Source: Eleginops maclovinus (Eukaryota; Chordata; Actinopteri; Perciformes; Eleginopidae). Taken from it: 64,000 nt of DNA. Numbering within the stretch: position 1 is the stretch's first letter; each line of letters starts with the position of its first letter. The stretch lies in assembly GCF_036324505.1 (NCBI RefSeq), contig NC_086370.1, positions 3,405,453-3,469,452 of the forward strand. Direction: 5' to 3'. Positions 49,670 to 62,672 of the stretch are shown in pieces. The position numbers were made by a program, and so were the translations under genes. The notes under the pieces are model-generated. The model was not told where the DNA came from and did no database searches. It saw only the letters and a list, made by a program, of their open reading frames with translations.

Positions 49670-50789
49670 TTTAATCTGATTACCCAGCACCTGCATGTAA
49701 AAGCTCTGTGATTGAATTCCTCTCACTAACCTGGCTTCCTGTGTGCGTGTAAACAAAGGCTGCATTCACACCGCAAGCCTCAGTGCTCCATTTGCATTTA
49801 CCCCTCAGATGCGATTGATTTGTTGGGCTGATGCATTCTTTTTTTAAATAGCCAGATTAGGGCCACTTTTGTATGAAGTGTGAACAAAGCCATTGTGAAT
49901 GTAAAACCCTCCTTAAAGACAGGAAGTTCAAATCAATATTGATGATCAAAGCACTACAGGAAACGATCCTAAGCAGCTGTTTTGGCCCTAGAAAGTGTCC
50001 CCCTGTGTCCTGTGTTTAGCACTTCTCTTAAAATGAAAAGCTAAACACCCCTCAGATATTATGTGTAATGACAGAAGGCTGAGTTGAGCTGTCCACCACG
50101 CACAGGTCTGGTCATTACAGTCTGTGTCAGACAGATGGCTGTTTAACACAGCACTCTGGCCCTGATGCACTGCAAAAAACACCCATCAGCTCCTCATATT
50201 CTACTGTGTTTGGTGATTAAGCCACTTGATTGACTGGGAAAGAGAATCTCCCTTACCTTAATGCAGATGAATGTTTGAGCAGCTGTTCATACATTTTTTA
50301 TATTGAGTTATTTTGAAGTTGTCCGCTATATTCAAATTACCCCTGCATTACGAATAAAGATGAATGAAATCTGAGAACACTTTGTTAACAAAGATTTCCC
50401 ATTAGGCTGGAGGATTTTATGCACTTGATTGAATGGGGAAAAGAAGATTTTAAGACTGAACACCAAAGCAAATGAGGTGTTAAAATGAACATTTTCCATG
50501 TGGTGACAGGAGCAATCTATGACGGTGTTAAAAACCCATCTATTTAATTTCGCTCATGGTTCCCCTCAAGCACACGGCTCGAAACGAGTGCCAGGTCTGA
50601 CTCAACTCTCTCCTGTTTCCTCCGTCTGGATCTCCTCCAGCTCCCTCAGATTCCCCTTCACTTTCATTAGCTCATCACATCTGAAATTCATCAGACCATT
50701 TAGTGTCAGATTATACTGAAGAAGACAGTCTCTATTAGCTGTGTAGCTTACTATAATAACTACAGATTCAGCAAATTAGTATTAATAAG

Positions 50790-51095
50790 CTCTCTCGCGA
50801 TATTGTATCGAAACACGGACGCCAAGTATCGATATTTTATTTTATAAACGATATTATTGTAAATCCAAATTAAAGTTTTTGGTAACATTTGCTTTTCAAT
50901 CCACTAGATGGCCATGGATACAGTCAGTGGGATTGGCAGGGAGATAGTCAGAACAAAGATGGAGTCAGCTGAGAGGGAAATCAGAAATGCTCCATATCGC
51001 AATATATGGTATGGCAATACTTAGCATATCGCAGAATCGCAATACTGTCGTATCGTAGCTTCAGTATCGCGATAGTATCGTATCGTGGGGAGCCT
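50790..51095. mobile_element. TATCG-rich interspersed element
   Basis: Both ends are dense in TATCG and its complement CGATA (for example GTATCGCGATAGTATCGTAT near 51065-51085). The middle is ordinary sequence. The pattern suggests a short inverted-repeat DNA element, but exact ends and target duplication could not be fixed. Confidence 0.5.
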
Positions 51096-51179
51096 GGGGA
51101 TTCAGACCTCGACTATTTTCTCAGCTGCATATTTGTTAGATGTCATCAGCTTTTGCCAAATAACTAATTATGTTCAAAG

Positions 51180-51300
51180 TCAAAGTCCACTTTATTGTCA
51201 AAGTTTCCACATGTGTTATACATAAAGACAATTGAAATACCGTTTCTGGCAGTCCCACAGTGCAAATATAAAAGAACATATAACATAAAAAGATAAGAGC
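51180..51300. repeat. LINE-tail-like repeat (CACTTTATTGTCAAAGT)
   Basis: AAGTCAAAGTCCACTTTATTG and the following A-rich stretch resemble common teleost repeat ends. It is non-coding. Confidence 0.35.
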
Positions 51301-54170
51301 CTAGAAAAAAAAGGGTGGGTAAAAAGGGGTATACAAACAAACTAAGTTAACATTAGCTCTATGAGTTGGTGGAAAAGAAAACCACCTACTGATTTTCTAA
51401 AGTTTCCAGCTGACCTGCTTCATAAGGAGAATCTTTTAAGTTTTAAAGCAACATTATGAAACACTTTTAACTTAAAAAGAAAACAATTTCATTACATTGA
51501 CTTGTAAGCAACACAATAAGCTAGTTAGACGACACAGCTGTGGTGAGGGTAGAGGACCTGACCCACTATGTAAAGTCAACAACCTACGTCAAAATGTCAG
51601 CAAGACTAAGAAGATGAACCTGGACTTTACACGAAGCAATGAAGGAACTGCGCCCTCCTAGATATAGACAGGATCATCCATATTTTCCAGAGGTAATTTG
51701 TTCCCAAACCACATAACGGCCTTTTCTCCCGGTTGAGGTTGGGAAAGATGCAGGAGGTCAGCACTGAGAGGCTCAGGAAGAGCTTCTATAGAGGCCAGTA
51801 TGATCCTAAATGAAGTCACTTAGAAAAAACACCATTAAAACAGGGCACTTCTTAAAGCAACCTGTAAAGCCATACAATGATGTGGCTAGTTAATGCCTCT
51901 TGTGTAAGTAGGTAGTAGGCTAGTTAGCTGACATGCTAGTGCTGCTTACATTCGAGTAGACAAGCACTATTTAATCCATCCTTTTTAACGTTTGTAAAAA
52001 TACATTCTGATTTGTTTAGGAAGGCAGGTATTGTAATTACAATTATTTTGATCATAAGTCTACTGTGAAGGGTGAGGGTTAGGGGTTAGGGTTAAATACT
52101 GGTACAGAGGACAAATGATTCTGAGGTAAAGCACAGCATTTTGCATTTTAAAATCGTGGCATATCAGCCGAAAATATTACTTATTGCCAGTTCCAAATGT
52201 TATAATCCTGCTATAGGATTTCAAGTCTCTCTATCAATTCAACCAAACCCAAAACCTCCTTTTTAGACATTTATTTTTTCTGCCCTCAGCATGATAACAC
52301 GCAGCTTCAGGCTCTTCCTGTTTCCATGTCCCTCGATGAGCTCAGCACAGACCCAGTTTCTCTCCGCTCTCAGCCAGGCCAGTCTACCATCTGCACTGTG
52401 CTCGAAGGTGGAGCAAATAAACTCTTTTAAATCCTACAAACTACAATCCACAAAAAAAGTTCAAGTACATTTCTATTCCTTTACTGTTAAGGCCAATAAG
52501 TTATTTCCAATATGTACCTTATTACATTTAAGTTGATGCTATTTTCCATGTCAACCTGAGAAAAAAAGTGGAGATTTATAGACACTCACTGGCTCAGGAC
52601 CTATTTTGGAAATGTTATTTATGGCAGTGTTTGGAGTAAAAGCAGCAACATCCTCTAATAAAGAGGCCCAATATCAGATTTGTTATATATATATTCGATA
52701 TGCTGTTTTCTTTTTTGCCAATTGCCATTACCAATATAGACCCACAGATTTATTTGCACCTCACTCAAGGGAACAATAAGTTTCTATATATATATATAGT
52801 ACTTCATTACATTATTACACATGATCTACAAACTGCTACCAAAACTAAATACACTTTATTAAAAAAAGGATCACATTAAGTAGCTTTATGATCAAATAAA
52901 TAAATAAACTAGATGTACATTGTTCAATTTTCAAGACATGATGTGCTGAAATGATCTCTATTCTTAAATAAAGCATGCCCAAACTCTCTAGAAAATAACT
53001 ACTGAGACCTCCACAGTGTGCACTACCATCCGAATGTTGTGTGGGAACTCACATGAAAGGAAAGGTTCCATACGAGGCAGGTCTCTGGGGCTGAACTCGT
53101 GGTGCAACACTCGGTGGACATTACATCCATTTTTCACAGAAAAACATTTTCTACCAGATGATCTGTTAAGTTGAGAGCACTGAGGAGACCTTTTTTTAAA
53201 TGGTCTCTGCTTGCAATCCATTACTTTGTGAGCAATGCGGTATAGGATGTGACATGTTCACCGTGGTGGGTAATCTATTTAAAGCCAGCATCCAGCCTCC
53301 TGAGAGGAATGGTAGGAGTTTCAACTCAAATGGTAGGGTCTCATTTAGAACATGATAATGATAATATAAAGTACATGCATGATCTCAATTAGTAGCTATA
53401 ATCATCAAGAACCATCCTTCAGCCTCCTTTCTCTTATCCTTTGATTTTTTTCTGTGAAGTCATTCAAATTCAAGATATGCCATGTATGGTGGCTCTTGAG
53501 GCTCAAGCTGCTGCCCCATGCCCTTTTTAGCTAAAGTGCCCCTCTGGAGCCAATGAAAACGGATTATTACAACTCTTGCTCCTGCTTTTTTTTAATTATA
53601 ATTACTGTTGTGGAAAAACCTGCCAACACCCCATTCAACAAGTCATCATTTATTGAGGAGTAAATGACACTTTTCTCTGTGAATGAACATAAGATTGATA
53701 GGTGGGAGCTTATTATGGTTCTCTGAAACCAAGAGTATTCTGATAGTGGTATTTGATTGGTCGTTGCAGATGTTAATTAGCATTATATATCATGAAATCA
53801 GCTAGGTCAGTGGCCCCTTAGCTTTACACCGTGATGCACTAGCCTTTAGAGTCAGTTTTGCATGTGCAGGGCTAACTATAGAGAAACCATTATATTTAGA
53901 AGGGCAAAAAAAAGGGAGTCGGATGACGCAGTATGAAGAGCGTCCGAGTCCATGTATGGAGAATGTCGGATTGGATGGATGGTCAAACTAACAGACTGTG
54001 AAACCGAAATTAAATGTTACTTTAATGTACATTACATGGGTAATGCACTTGGCTAACGTCATGTATTGAGAGTACTTAACTTACTTTTGTAACCAGTTTA
54101 TAACTCCTTAACCATGATCTTTTTCTAACCCTAATCAAGTATTTTATTTGCCAAAACCTAGCTTAGTTCA

Positions 54171-55145
54171 CAGCGTTGGGTGTTACACTTTACAAAGCAG
54201 TAATATAACGCATTACTACTGGAATTTTGGTAATATAACACCCGTTACAATTCTCAGTAATGCACGTTACAACACATTTGAACCCGAAATGATGTGGTGT
54301 TTAGTTTTTTAAGAATTCACCAACATCGCAAGACATTCTGACACCAGAGAAATAATTGTGCCGGTAGAATAGTAACTCAGTAAGCCTGTTTACTATTGGT
54401 TAAGAGGGCTGCAGAAACAGATTCACAATGCAGAGCTGCAGGCTCGGAGAAAAGAACAGAGAAAGACAGGAGTGCGTGCAGGCCAAAGCAACAGAAGGTA
54501 ACTTTCTCTCTCGGGTTGCATGCCTCTTGAACCGCGAGAAGTAAAGAGACTCATGGCAGAGTGTTGAAGATATGCAGCCTCTGTCCTCTGTGGAATCGCC
54601 GGCTTTTAGAAAGCTTGTCAGCCAAATCCCCGTTAACACACCAATGACAAGGTGAGCTAACACTGCCATAGAGACTTGTTCATACAGTGCAGAGGCTCCA
54701 CTAACATGTATTAGTAACACACAGCGACATCATGTTACCGGTATCAAATATTATTCAGCCCATTAAACGGAGCATATGTTTAATTTCTAGCTATTTTCCT
54801 AATTTCAGCATGTACTGCCAGATAGATAGACATTTGCCTAAGAGTTGGATAAAGCATGCTGTCATGGCTTTTGTGATTCTGACGGTGATTTGGGATTGAC
54901 CATGAGCCTTCACTGCGCCTACAGTTGTTAGTAGCCTTAAGGGCCTACACAGTTGTTATGCTATACCACATCGCCCTTCACTGGTTGTATAATGAGCTGC
55001 GATAAACTACATTTTAGCATTTAAAATGCCTTTCCATACTTTTGCAGTTATTTTGGTGAAAGTAACTCAAAAGAAATGTCGCGCATTACAGTTGAGAGAC
55101 CGTAATAATGTAATATAACTTATGACTTAGAAAAGACAGTAATAA
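54171..55145. mobile_element. hAT-like repeat (CAGYGTTGGGTGTTAC end)
   Basis: The left end CAGCGTTGGGTGTTACACTT is followed by repeated TAATATAACGCATTAC-like motifs. Complementary versions (CGCATTACAGTTGAG, GTAATATAAC) appear near 55085-55120. The right terminus is degraded and no target duplication was seen. Confidence 0.45.
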
Positions 55146-55470
55146 TGATATATTCTATTTTAGTTCATATGGTTCAACTCAAAACAAGTTGAGGTCATCG
55201 GAATAAACCCTATATATTAAAAAATTCCGCTAAAGGGTCCTGACCAACCATCAGTGTGTGACCAGTTGATCTCGGAGCACTAAGCTTGATGCTGAGCAAG
55301 GTAAAAGGCTATACTTGGCTGTGGTTTCCCACAATGAATATTATGACTGACAGAGGCAGAGTGAGGAGTAATTCAAAGCAGCAGCCAACAACTTCATGTT
55401 AGCAACTCAAATATTTCATTGTGTTTCTGAAATGCTGCCAAAAGCCCTCCAATCTCTCCATATCCCTTAA

Positions 55471-56620
55471 TGCCGCTTTTCCACCAACCCGGATCCGGAG
55501 CTGGAGCCAGAGCTGGAGCTGATAAAGATCTGGTTTTTCGTGTTTCCACCGCAGCGGCACCGGCTTTAAGCGCAGAAAAGATCCAAGATCCAATACGTCA
55601 CACTTACATCAGAGAGGGGAGATTAACCTGAGCAATAACAGTTCATGGCGAGTACAGGGGATACAAGTTGTAACAAGCAGTAGCACTGAGCAAAGTGACT
55701 ACAACGCGACCACACACTTATAAAACACATTCGTTATAAAGTCAGGCAACACTAACCAGGCTGTTTGATGCTGTTTATTTGACCTTTAATCACCATCCGT
55801 TCAGTGTTTTTGATCATTGGGAACAGCAGGCAGACGTTTTACTGTTGTCTGGTATTATTGCAGCTATCGGATGGAATCAAAACATGGGCTACACAGGTTG
55901 CCATGTCCCACTATCACAAGTAAACTCATAATGAAAAATACAGCAGTAAAATATGCCTGTAGAAAAAACGGCTTATACCACGATAGGATAGCAACAGGTA
56001 GACAAGTAGTAGATAGTCGGATTAGCTTCGGTTGCTATGCTAACATCACCTGTGTAATGATAGAAACACTTTCATAACAGCGTTGTGATGCCAAACAGCG
56101 TCAATTCAGACTGAAACACATTCACTTATGGGGATGGGGTATGCATCAGCTGCTGACAGCTGTGACAATCAGACAGTGAATACTTTCCAGCGCCCGCTGC
56201 CGTGAGCTAACGGCTGACTAAACGCCGGTGGATGAGCAGCACTGCAGCGGGCGGTAAATGCCGCTGAACCACATTAGTAAACAATGAACCGCGGCTCTTT
56301 GGAGAAAAGGATAAGGTTGGAGAAGTAGTTCTTTAATTTAATCTCTCTTCTTATGATTAAAAACTACACGAGAATCCATCCGACGCAGTCCTCTCTATTG
56401 ATGTAGTTGTGAGCGACGTTGGGGAGAGAATCAGCGACATAAAACGTTGTGTGGGTCATAAGAGGGCGTCATGACGCAAACGATGACGCAGCTCCACTTG
56501 AGCGCCACTTGGCCTCTGAGCGGAGGAAACACAAGAGGTGCTACAGGCTAGAACCAGAAAAGCGCCAGAAAAGCAAAAGATCAGATCTTGAACCGGATCT
56601 GGTTTGGTGGAAAAGCGGCA
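55471..56620. mobile_element. PIF/Harbinger-like element, copy 1
   Basis: The terminal inverted repeats are perfect for at least 16 bp: TGCCGCTTTTCCACCAA on the left and its reverse complement on the right. The right inner part, CCGGATCTGGTTTGGTGG, continues the similarity. Flanking TAA trinucleotides at 55468-55470 and 56621-56623 fit the 3-bp TWA target duplication of PIF/Harbinger elements. The 1,150-bp element has no intact gene. Confidence 0.82.
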
Positions 56621-56623
56621 TAA

Positions 56624-59600
56624 GTGAACTTCTGAAAGTTACTGAATATGGTTGGACTATACAGGAAACATCTCTTCTTTAGGAAAGCATGTGTTCCTGA
56701 TCAAATATTTGTCTATGCTGACCGTATTCTTTGTACAGAACAGTGCACTATGTGCTATTTTAAGTATTCTTTATTAAAAAGGCTAATGCTTGCGGCAGCT
56801 GTGTAGAATTTAAGCCCCAGAGTTTAACAACCAATCAGATATCACGCTGTCAGTCATCTCCCAGCAGCCCCATCTTATCTTGGAAGCTCAGGAGCAGGCC
56901 GGCCGAGTGAAATGATGACTTTCATAAAGGATTTATTCATATATTCATTGGGCATATTAGCAATTCAATGCATTAGCCCAGTTTAGTATTGAGCAGAAGA
57001 AAGTAACAATTCGGAGGCAAAGGTGTGAGGCAGAATGTTTTTTCTAGCTATTTGCATATGAATGGAGATATTTTCACCTCCGTATTTTCTGTCGAGATGG
57101 AAGAATCCGGCGTTCATTTGCTGTTCCAGTTAAGGAATGAGGTACAAAGACCAGTTCTGTCTAAAGCAGTAATGGACACCAAAGTGTTCCTAATTAATTC
57201 TGAAACATATTCTCGAAAAATGCAAATGGTCAGTATGAGCCAACCTCCTGCTCCACTGCAGGTGAGGGTTTCATTGTTAAATTCTAATTTGGGAACACCT
57301 GCTATTTAGATTGCCTTTGAATATTTGTCACAGATAAAGGTCGTTTTGTTCTCCAACAGGCAGGGTTGGAAGCCAAGGGCGAATCTGAGAATGGTGCCAA
57401 ATGTCTCTGCTGGCTGGTTCACCGTGCATCTGGGGGAGGAGACGTGGCTAAAAAACTGGCACATCCACGCAACCAGACTCTGGATTTTGTATCCTGCAGG
57501 CAGCAGGAATCATCCAATAAAAATAACTCATGCTGCTGCACTCTCCACAATTTGGTTTCAAAACTAGGTAACTTTATTTCTAACACTATACATTCATTTG
57601 TGTCATCCTAACCTGACTAAATAGTGTACTTGATGGGGACTACTTCATCCGCACATTTGAAGTGTAGGGAATTTGACTCAAAACACACAACTGCCTGTGT
57701 TCATGGTAATGATGGAACATGTCAGCAGGTGCCACAGTGCGCTTCTTTGATGTATTTGTTACTGCTGATGCATGGACTTGTCAGGAATGTAGTACAACAT
57801 AAAAGTGAAAGCAGTGCTCCGCTAATTTAATTTTGGGTACAACTTCAGTTCTTTTGCTTCTAGAATATGACCATTCTTATTTTGATACAAACATGTGGGC
57901 TTTATCAGAAAAGTAGCACAATGTGGAAGTGAAAGCATTTTAAAGAGGCCCTATTCTGCTTTTCGGGGTTTTCACTCTCCCGTAGTGTGTTCTATAGCTT
58001 TGTGTGCATGTAAATGGTGCGAAGGCTGAAATCCTGTGTCTCTCCCACATACACACCCCTCCCCTGAGGGTAAAATGAGGTGATGTAGCACAGGCAGTAT
58101 GAGAAAAATAAAAAGCTTTTTGAACATTAAAGCATGGAGACATGTCCCATTAGAGACACTGAGTACTAATATGAAACCTCTAATGAGCTTAATAAGGCAC
58201 CTTCAAAAGTGAAGAAAAAAATATAGTTTTTAGATGAAATCAAACGGAGCCTTGTCTGAATGCACACCAGTGACCTGTTGTATTTACACACGGAATTAGC
58301 TGTCACGGTCCGTGTGACAATGAATTCAGCACGGCAGCTGTCAGGAAGCCCGGCCCCGTGCATCAGGGAACTTGAATGGTGTTGCGGTTAATGAGCTGAT
58401 ACAATTGAAATGAAAAAAAATCCGGCCGGTCACATGAGCTGTGTCCAGTTTATACTTGGCTCCAGATGTATCCGAGCAGCGGGAAGGACGACAGCCCAGG
58501 GTGAGAGGCTGTCACAAAGTTGGCTGTAATCTCTGACCACCAGCTGCACACAGCACCTGTTTATCTCTGCTAAAGAGCTTTTAAACAGCCACATACTGAG
58601 TCAACGTAAAGGTGAGACATATCAATCTCTCTGTGGACGGTGTGAGATGTGTGGAGTCTTTTAATGTGGGGGAAATCAAAGGTAAGTAGAGGAGGAAACA
58701 ACTCAGGTGATAGCGACCGTCCGTCTCATCCTCAAAGAGCTCAAAGAAACCCTCCTTTGTGTCATATCCTTTGCATCTGATGCTCACTTTTAATACTCCT
58801 GAGCTCTGAAGCATGAAACTAACTCTGCAGCACAATCATTATTTAATCAGTGCTAAGAAAGGAGAACGATGCTAATAACGAGGCCGTTTCCCGGAGTTAT
58901 TCTCCATAGGGTCAGCACCTGGCAGGCAGAGAAGCACGTTCCAGTGAACAACGCATTAAAACATCCAGCCTTCTGAAAAGAGCCACCGCAGTTATTCAGC
59001 CATATGTTCTAAAAACTGTTGGAGGGTCTCTAAGTAGGCAATACGAGCAGCAATTACAGAGTAACTGTGGCAGATCTTCCATGGTTTGTGACGAGCGCAG
59101 CTAAATGTAGACTTGGGTCTGGAAACAAAAGGAATCTGTCTTTCAAAAAAGCAGTAACCTTTAAAAAATCAGCAACTCATATTCAACGGACCAACACACA
59201 CTGGAGGGAAATGCATGCAGGTGGAACAAAGCCTACTGAAAGGTTTACAATTATTCAAAATTGCTGTAATCATTATTGTTGCATAAAGAAGGAGCAATAC
59301 AGAAGCTTTATTAGCAATTAAGCAAGTTATTGGCAACCAGTTTTGGACATTGCTTAGCTTCAGTGGTAACCAAATCTTTAAAAAAACACCAGAACGCAGT
59401 ACAATGTGCCCTTTTATGTTGCAGTTACTAACTTACTATCGTATATATGTTACCTAATAATATTCAAATTATGTCGATTATCAGATAAAAGAATTTTCCT
59501 TAGTAATTACATTAAAGCTTTATCTATTTATTTCACATTCTCTTTATTAAGCTGATGCATTGTATCCCAATGATTAAAAATAAGATATTGGCAACCGTTT

Positions 59601-62031
59601 TCTAGTTTGAGCACGGGACTCCTGGTTTCCAGCATGGCAAAGACTTTTTAAAGTTAGTGTTGGGTCGTGATTAGTCCAGGTGTATAAAAAACCCTGATAT
59701 ATAAAAAGAGGTGTCAATTAAAAAAGTGAATTGCGTTAATTATAACAGTGATCTATGACAAACATGAGTAATCACACGTTTGTATTGCAGGGGGCGATAA
59801 CACAATTATATGTGTGTTGTTTTAATAAAGAAATGCATGACAAAGTGATAATAGAAACCTGTTTTTTACCACTTTTGTGTCCACTATCTCTCAGTCCTGT
59901 ACAGCACAAGGAACTGGAGCATGGCTCAGCAAAAAGCCTTCTATGTTGCACCACACCCAAAGAACCAGTGCAGAACATAAATCATGGTGCCGTTACAGCG
60001 AGGTAGTGATGGTTCCTACTGAGGTCCATTAGTCTGCAGTCAGTTATAGCTTGGGACAGTTCCCCAGCTTCCTTTGCCTTTTCACTGCCACACGTTTCAT
60101 GGTAAACATCCATTACAGGAGGACGTTTCAATTAACCAGTGAATGTAATTAATAAGCGTTATGTTCTTTACGCATCAAGGTTTCCAGATGAATTGCAAGC
60201 GTTAATGGGTTGTTGTTGACAGCCTGATTTCTTATCCTGTTCTTTTGATCCTTAGCTTAATGTACTAATGCATGATGTCCTAATTCTAATTTCAGCATAA
60301 TTTACTTTATTGTGTTCATTTATTTTTCTGACATTAAGAGACCACTCCAAATGTTTCTTAAATCTTTATGTCTACATGTATGGCAGCCATTCCAGTGTTT
60401 GCTTAATTTCAACACAGATACAAATTGCCAGTAGTTTATAGAAAACAATCAAATATATATATATAATTTAACCCAAACACATAACTATAAATAATAAAAC
60501 AAGCTTTACTTCATCTGCACTATTTGACTCTATTACACTATGTTTATTCCACTGCAGCTACTTTGCGTCTCACAATAAAACCCTTGAATTTTGAATCCTT
60601 GATACTGTATATAAAAGTACATCTCTGTAAAGCACCGTACTACATTTATTTTCTTGAAAAATTCCACGGAGCTGAAAGTGACCCATCTGCCAGGGTGACC
60701 TATCTACTGAAGACCACGGGACTGATTATATATTCCAGTGAGAGGCTCGGCACAGCTCTGACTCCAGCCTGTTTACCCGGTTGCTGGGTGGGTGGATGAT
60801 GTTAATTTGGTAGGTCGTTGGATAATGATCCACAGGTCATTAGAGAGTTGAGAATAAAATAAAAGATGTATCAACTTGACTGAAAATAATTACACTTATT
60901 TGGGCTATAAGGAGTCAGTTCATTATTTTGATCAGCTATATTAAACCCAAGAGGGGTTTTCTGCTTCAATTTTAGTCAAACTTGACTCAAGGCACCAATA
61001 ACGCCAACACATACTACTGTGGTATTATGAACAGCTCCTTCAATATCGTTTCATTAACTCAGGAAATGTATAAGTTGAGAGTATTGCTGTCAGCGTTGTG
61101 AAGAAGAAGAGAGGTGTGGAAAAGATTGGAGCAGCATCAAACTCTCAACAATAAGAAACCTGGAAGTTCTTGACAAGCCTTTAATAAGCTTTAATAATGT
61201 TTAATTTATCACAGAGGAGTAATTAAATCCAAACTGTTATTACAAGCTTACTCATGGATTTAATATAATTACACTTTGAACATTTATCCCACAGTTAGGC
61301 AGAACATCCTATAGTGAGTTTACATGTCAGAGCCTGGATCCTGTAGAAAGACACTTCAACAGAACATACAGTAGAAAGTAAATTAACAACAAACAAATGA
61401 ACCCAATAGATAACAGCACCCACAGGGACTGAATGAATCTAGAGGCATGAGATGATAAGAGGTATCTAATTAACAATACATGATGTTTATATGAAACTAA
61501 AGTTTGAGAGGGGTTAGTGATTATCATGAAACAGTTATTATGTTGTGTTTTTCTGTTCTTCAAGGTTGCATTAGAGTAATCTGCCTCTCACCCGTTTGGT
61601 AATTGAATTCTTCATGTTTTTTTGACCAGCTATTTCCACAAAAAAAACGTGACGTACTAATTTCGGATTTGTTATAGTATCATGAGTTCTGAATGTTTGT
61701 TATTGTTTGAGGCAACGGCAATCTTCAATGTGTGATTACCTTTGCTGGAGTGCTGGAAAAGCTTTGTTGAATTAAAGTACACAAAACATGTTGTAAGTCA
61801 TGTTCAAAGTCATGGCTCAATATTTGGTCGATTTCATGTAGATATGACGCAAGATTTCATTGCTGAGCAAGAATTGGTTGGACAAAAAGACAGAATCAAT
61901 TGAAAGGTAAAGAAATACTTTCAATTCCTCTGTAGTGGACGTACATTCACAATGCGTAATCGAACCAATATAATGACATTGCGGCTAGTGTTGCGGCAGT
62001 AAAGCTTTATCAAACGACGTTGTCCCCATTA
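56624..62031. other. Non-coding DNA between the two Harbinger-like elements
   Basis: The only recognised feature is MITE family A copy 3 near 57941-58150. Short open frames (for example 57025-57309) have no recognisable domain. No stk32c N-terminal exon was seen. Confidence 0.5.
57941..58150 (+). mobile_element. MITE-like repeat family A, copy 3 (internally deleted)
   Basis: It begins TTTTAAAGAGGCCCTATTCT and ends with CACAGGCAGTATGAGAAAAA and AACATTAAAGCATGGAGACA, as in copy 1. It lacks the central CCAAT-rich block, and its orientation matches copy 1. Confidence 0.65.
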
Positions 62032-62669
62032 TACCCCTTTCCCACCAAACCGGATCCTGGGCCAGCTCCGAGCTAGAGCCCGATAAACACCAGTTCTTCC
62101 TGTTCCCACCGCAGCGGAGCTGGCTGTTGGCGCCGAAAACTGGAGTTTATATGGCTCCAAAAAACGGTCAGTCTAGAGAAAAGAACCACATTCATCACAC
62201 TTACGTTGGAGGCGGGGCAGGGGTGGGATTAACCTGATCACAACAACACAAACCCGTACGCTTTGTCCAGCATGTACACAACGACAAAAAAATGGAAAAC
62301 GCAAAACTGAAGCAGCAGTGGTCCGCTGAGGAGACCAGCTACCTACTAGGAATCTGGTCTCAAGAGGTACAGAGCAAGCTGGGAAGAACATTTGAACGTC
62401 GCTTGTTGCGAATGGAAAGTTTGTGGTGAAGTCGTCCTATTATTTCCATTTGTTGTTGTTGTCGATGTGAGGGATTTCTGCACAGTGTGGCTTTATGAAG
62501 CAGGCACGTAAACGGTTACGTAATGACACAAACGATGGCGCAATGACGCTTCAACACTCGGGCTCTGGGCAGTAGGAAACCTATTGGGGCTAAAAAGAAG
62601 AGCCAGTTCGTAAGCAGAAGAGCTCTAACACGGAGCTAGAGCTGCAGCTGGTTTGGTGGGAAAGAGGCA
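62032..62669 (+). mobile_element. PIF/Harbinger-like element, copy 2, with SANT/Myb-like remnant
   Basis: The ends are TACCCCTTTCCCACCAAACC and the reverse complement of TGCCTCTTTCCCACCAAACC, with flanking TTA and CTA (one mismatch to a 3-bp duplication). Shared internal blocks with copy 1 include CCCACCGCAGCGG. The element is 638 bp long and is probably a deletion derivative. Confidence 0.8.
62292..62429 (+). pseudogene. SANT/Myb-like DNA-binding remnant in Harbinger-like element
   Basis: A 45-codon open frame reads MENAKLKQQWSAEETSYLLG, then IWSQEVQSKLGRTFERR and stops. The WSAEETSYLLxIW pattern is typical of the trihelix/SANT domain, as in the Myb-like accessory protein of Harbinger transposons. 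The full domain and the rest of the protein are absent, so this is read as a decayed transposon gene. Confidence 0.65.
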
Positions 62670-62672
62670 CTA

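Noticed and set aside
57025..57309. 94-codon plus-strand frame considered as an exon
   Set aside because: There is no recognisable homology and no convincing splice sites.
58581..58835. 84-codon minus-strand frame considered as the missing stk32c N-terminal exon
   Set aside because: It lacks the DHFxILRxIGKGSFGK motif and a phase-0 donor in the right place.
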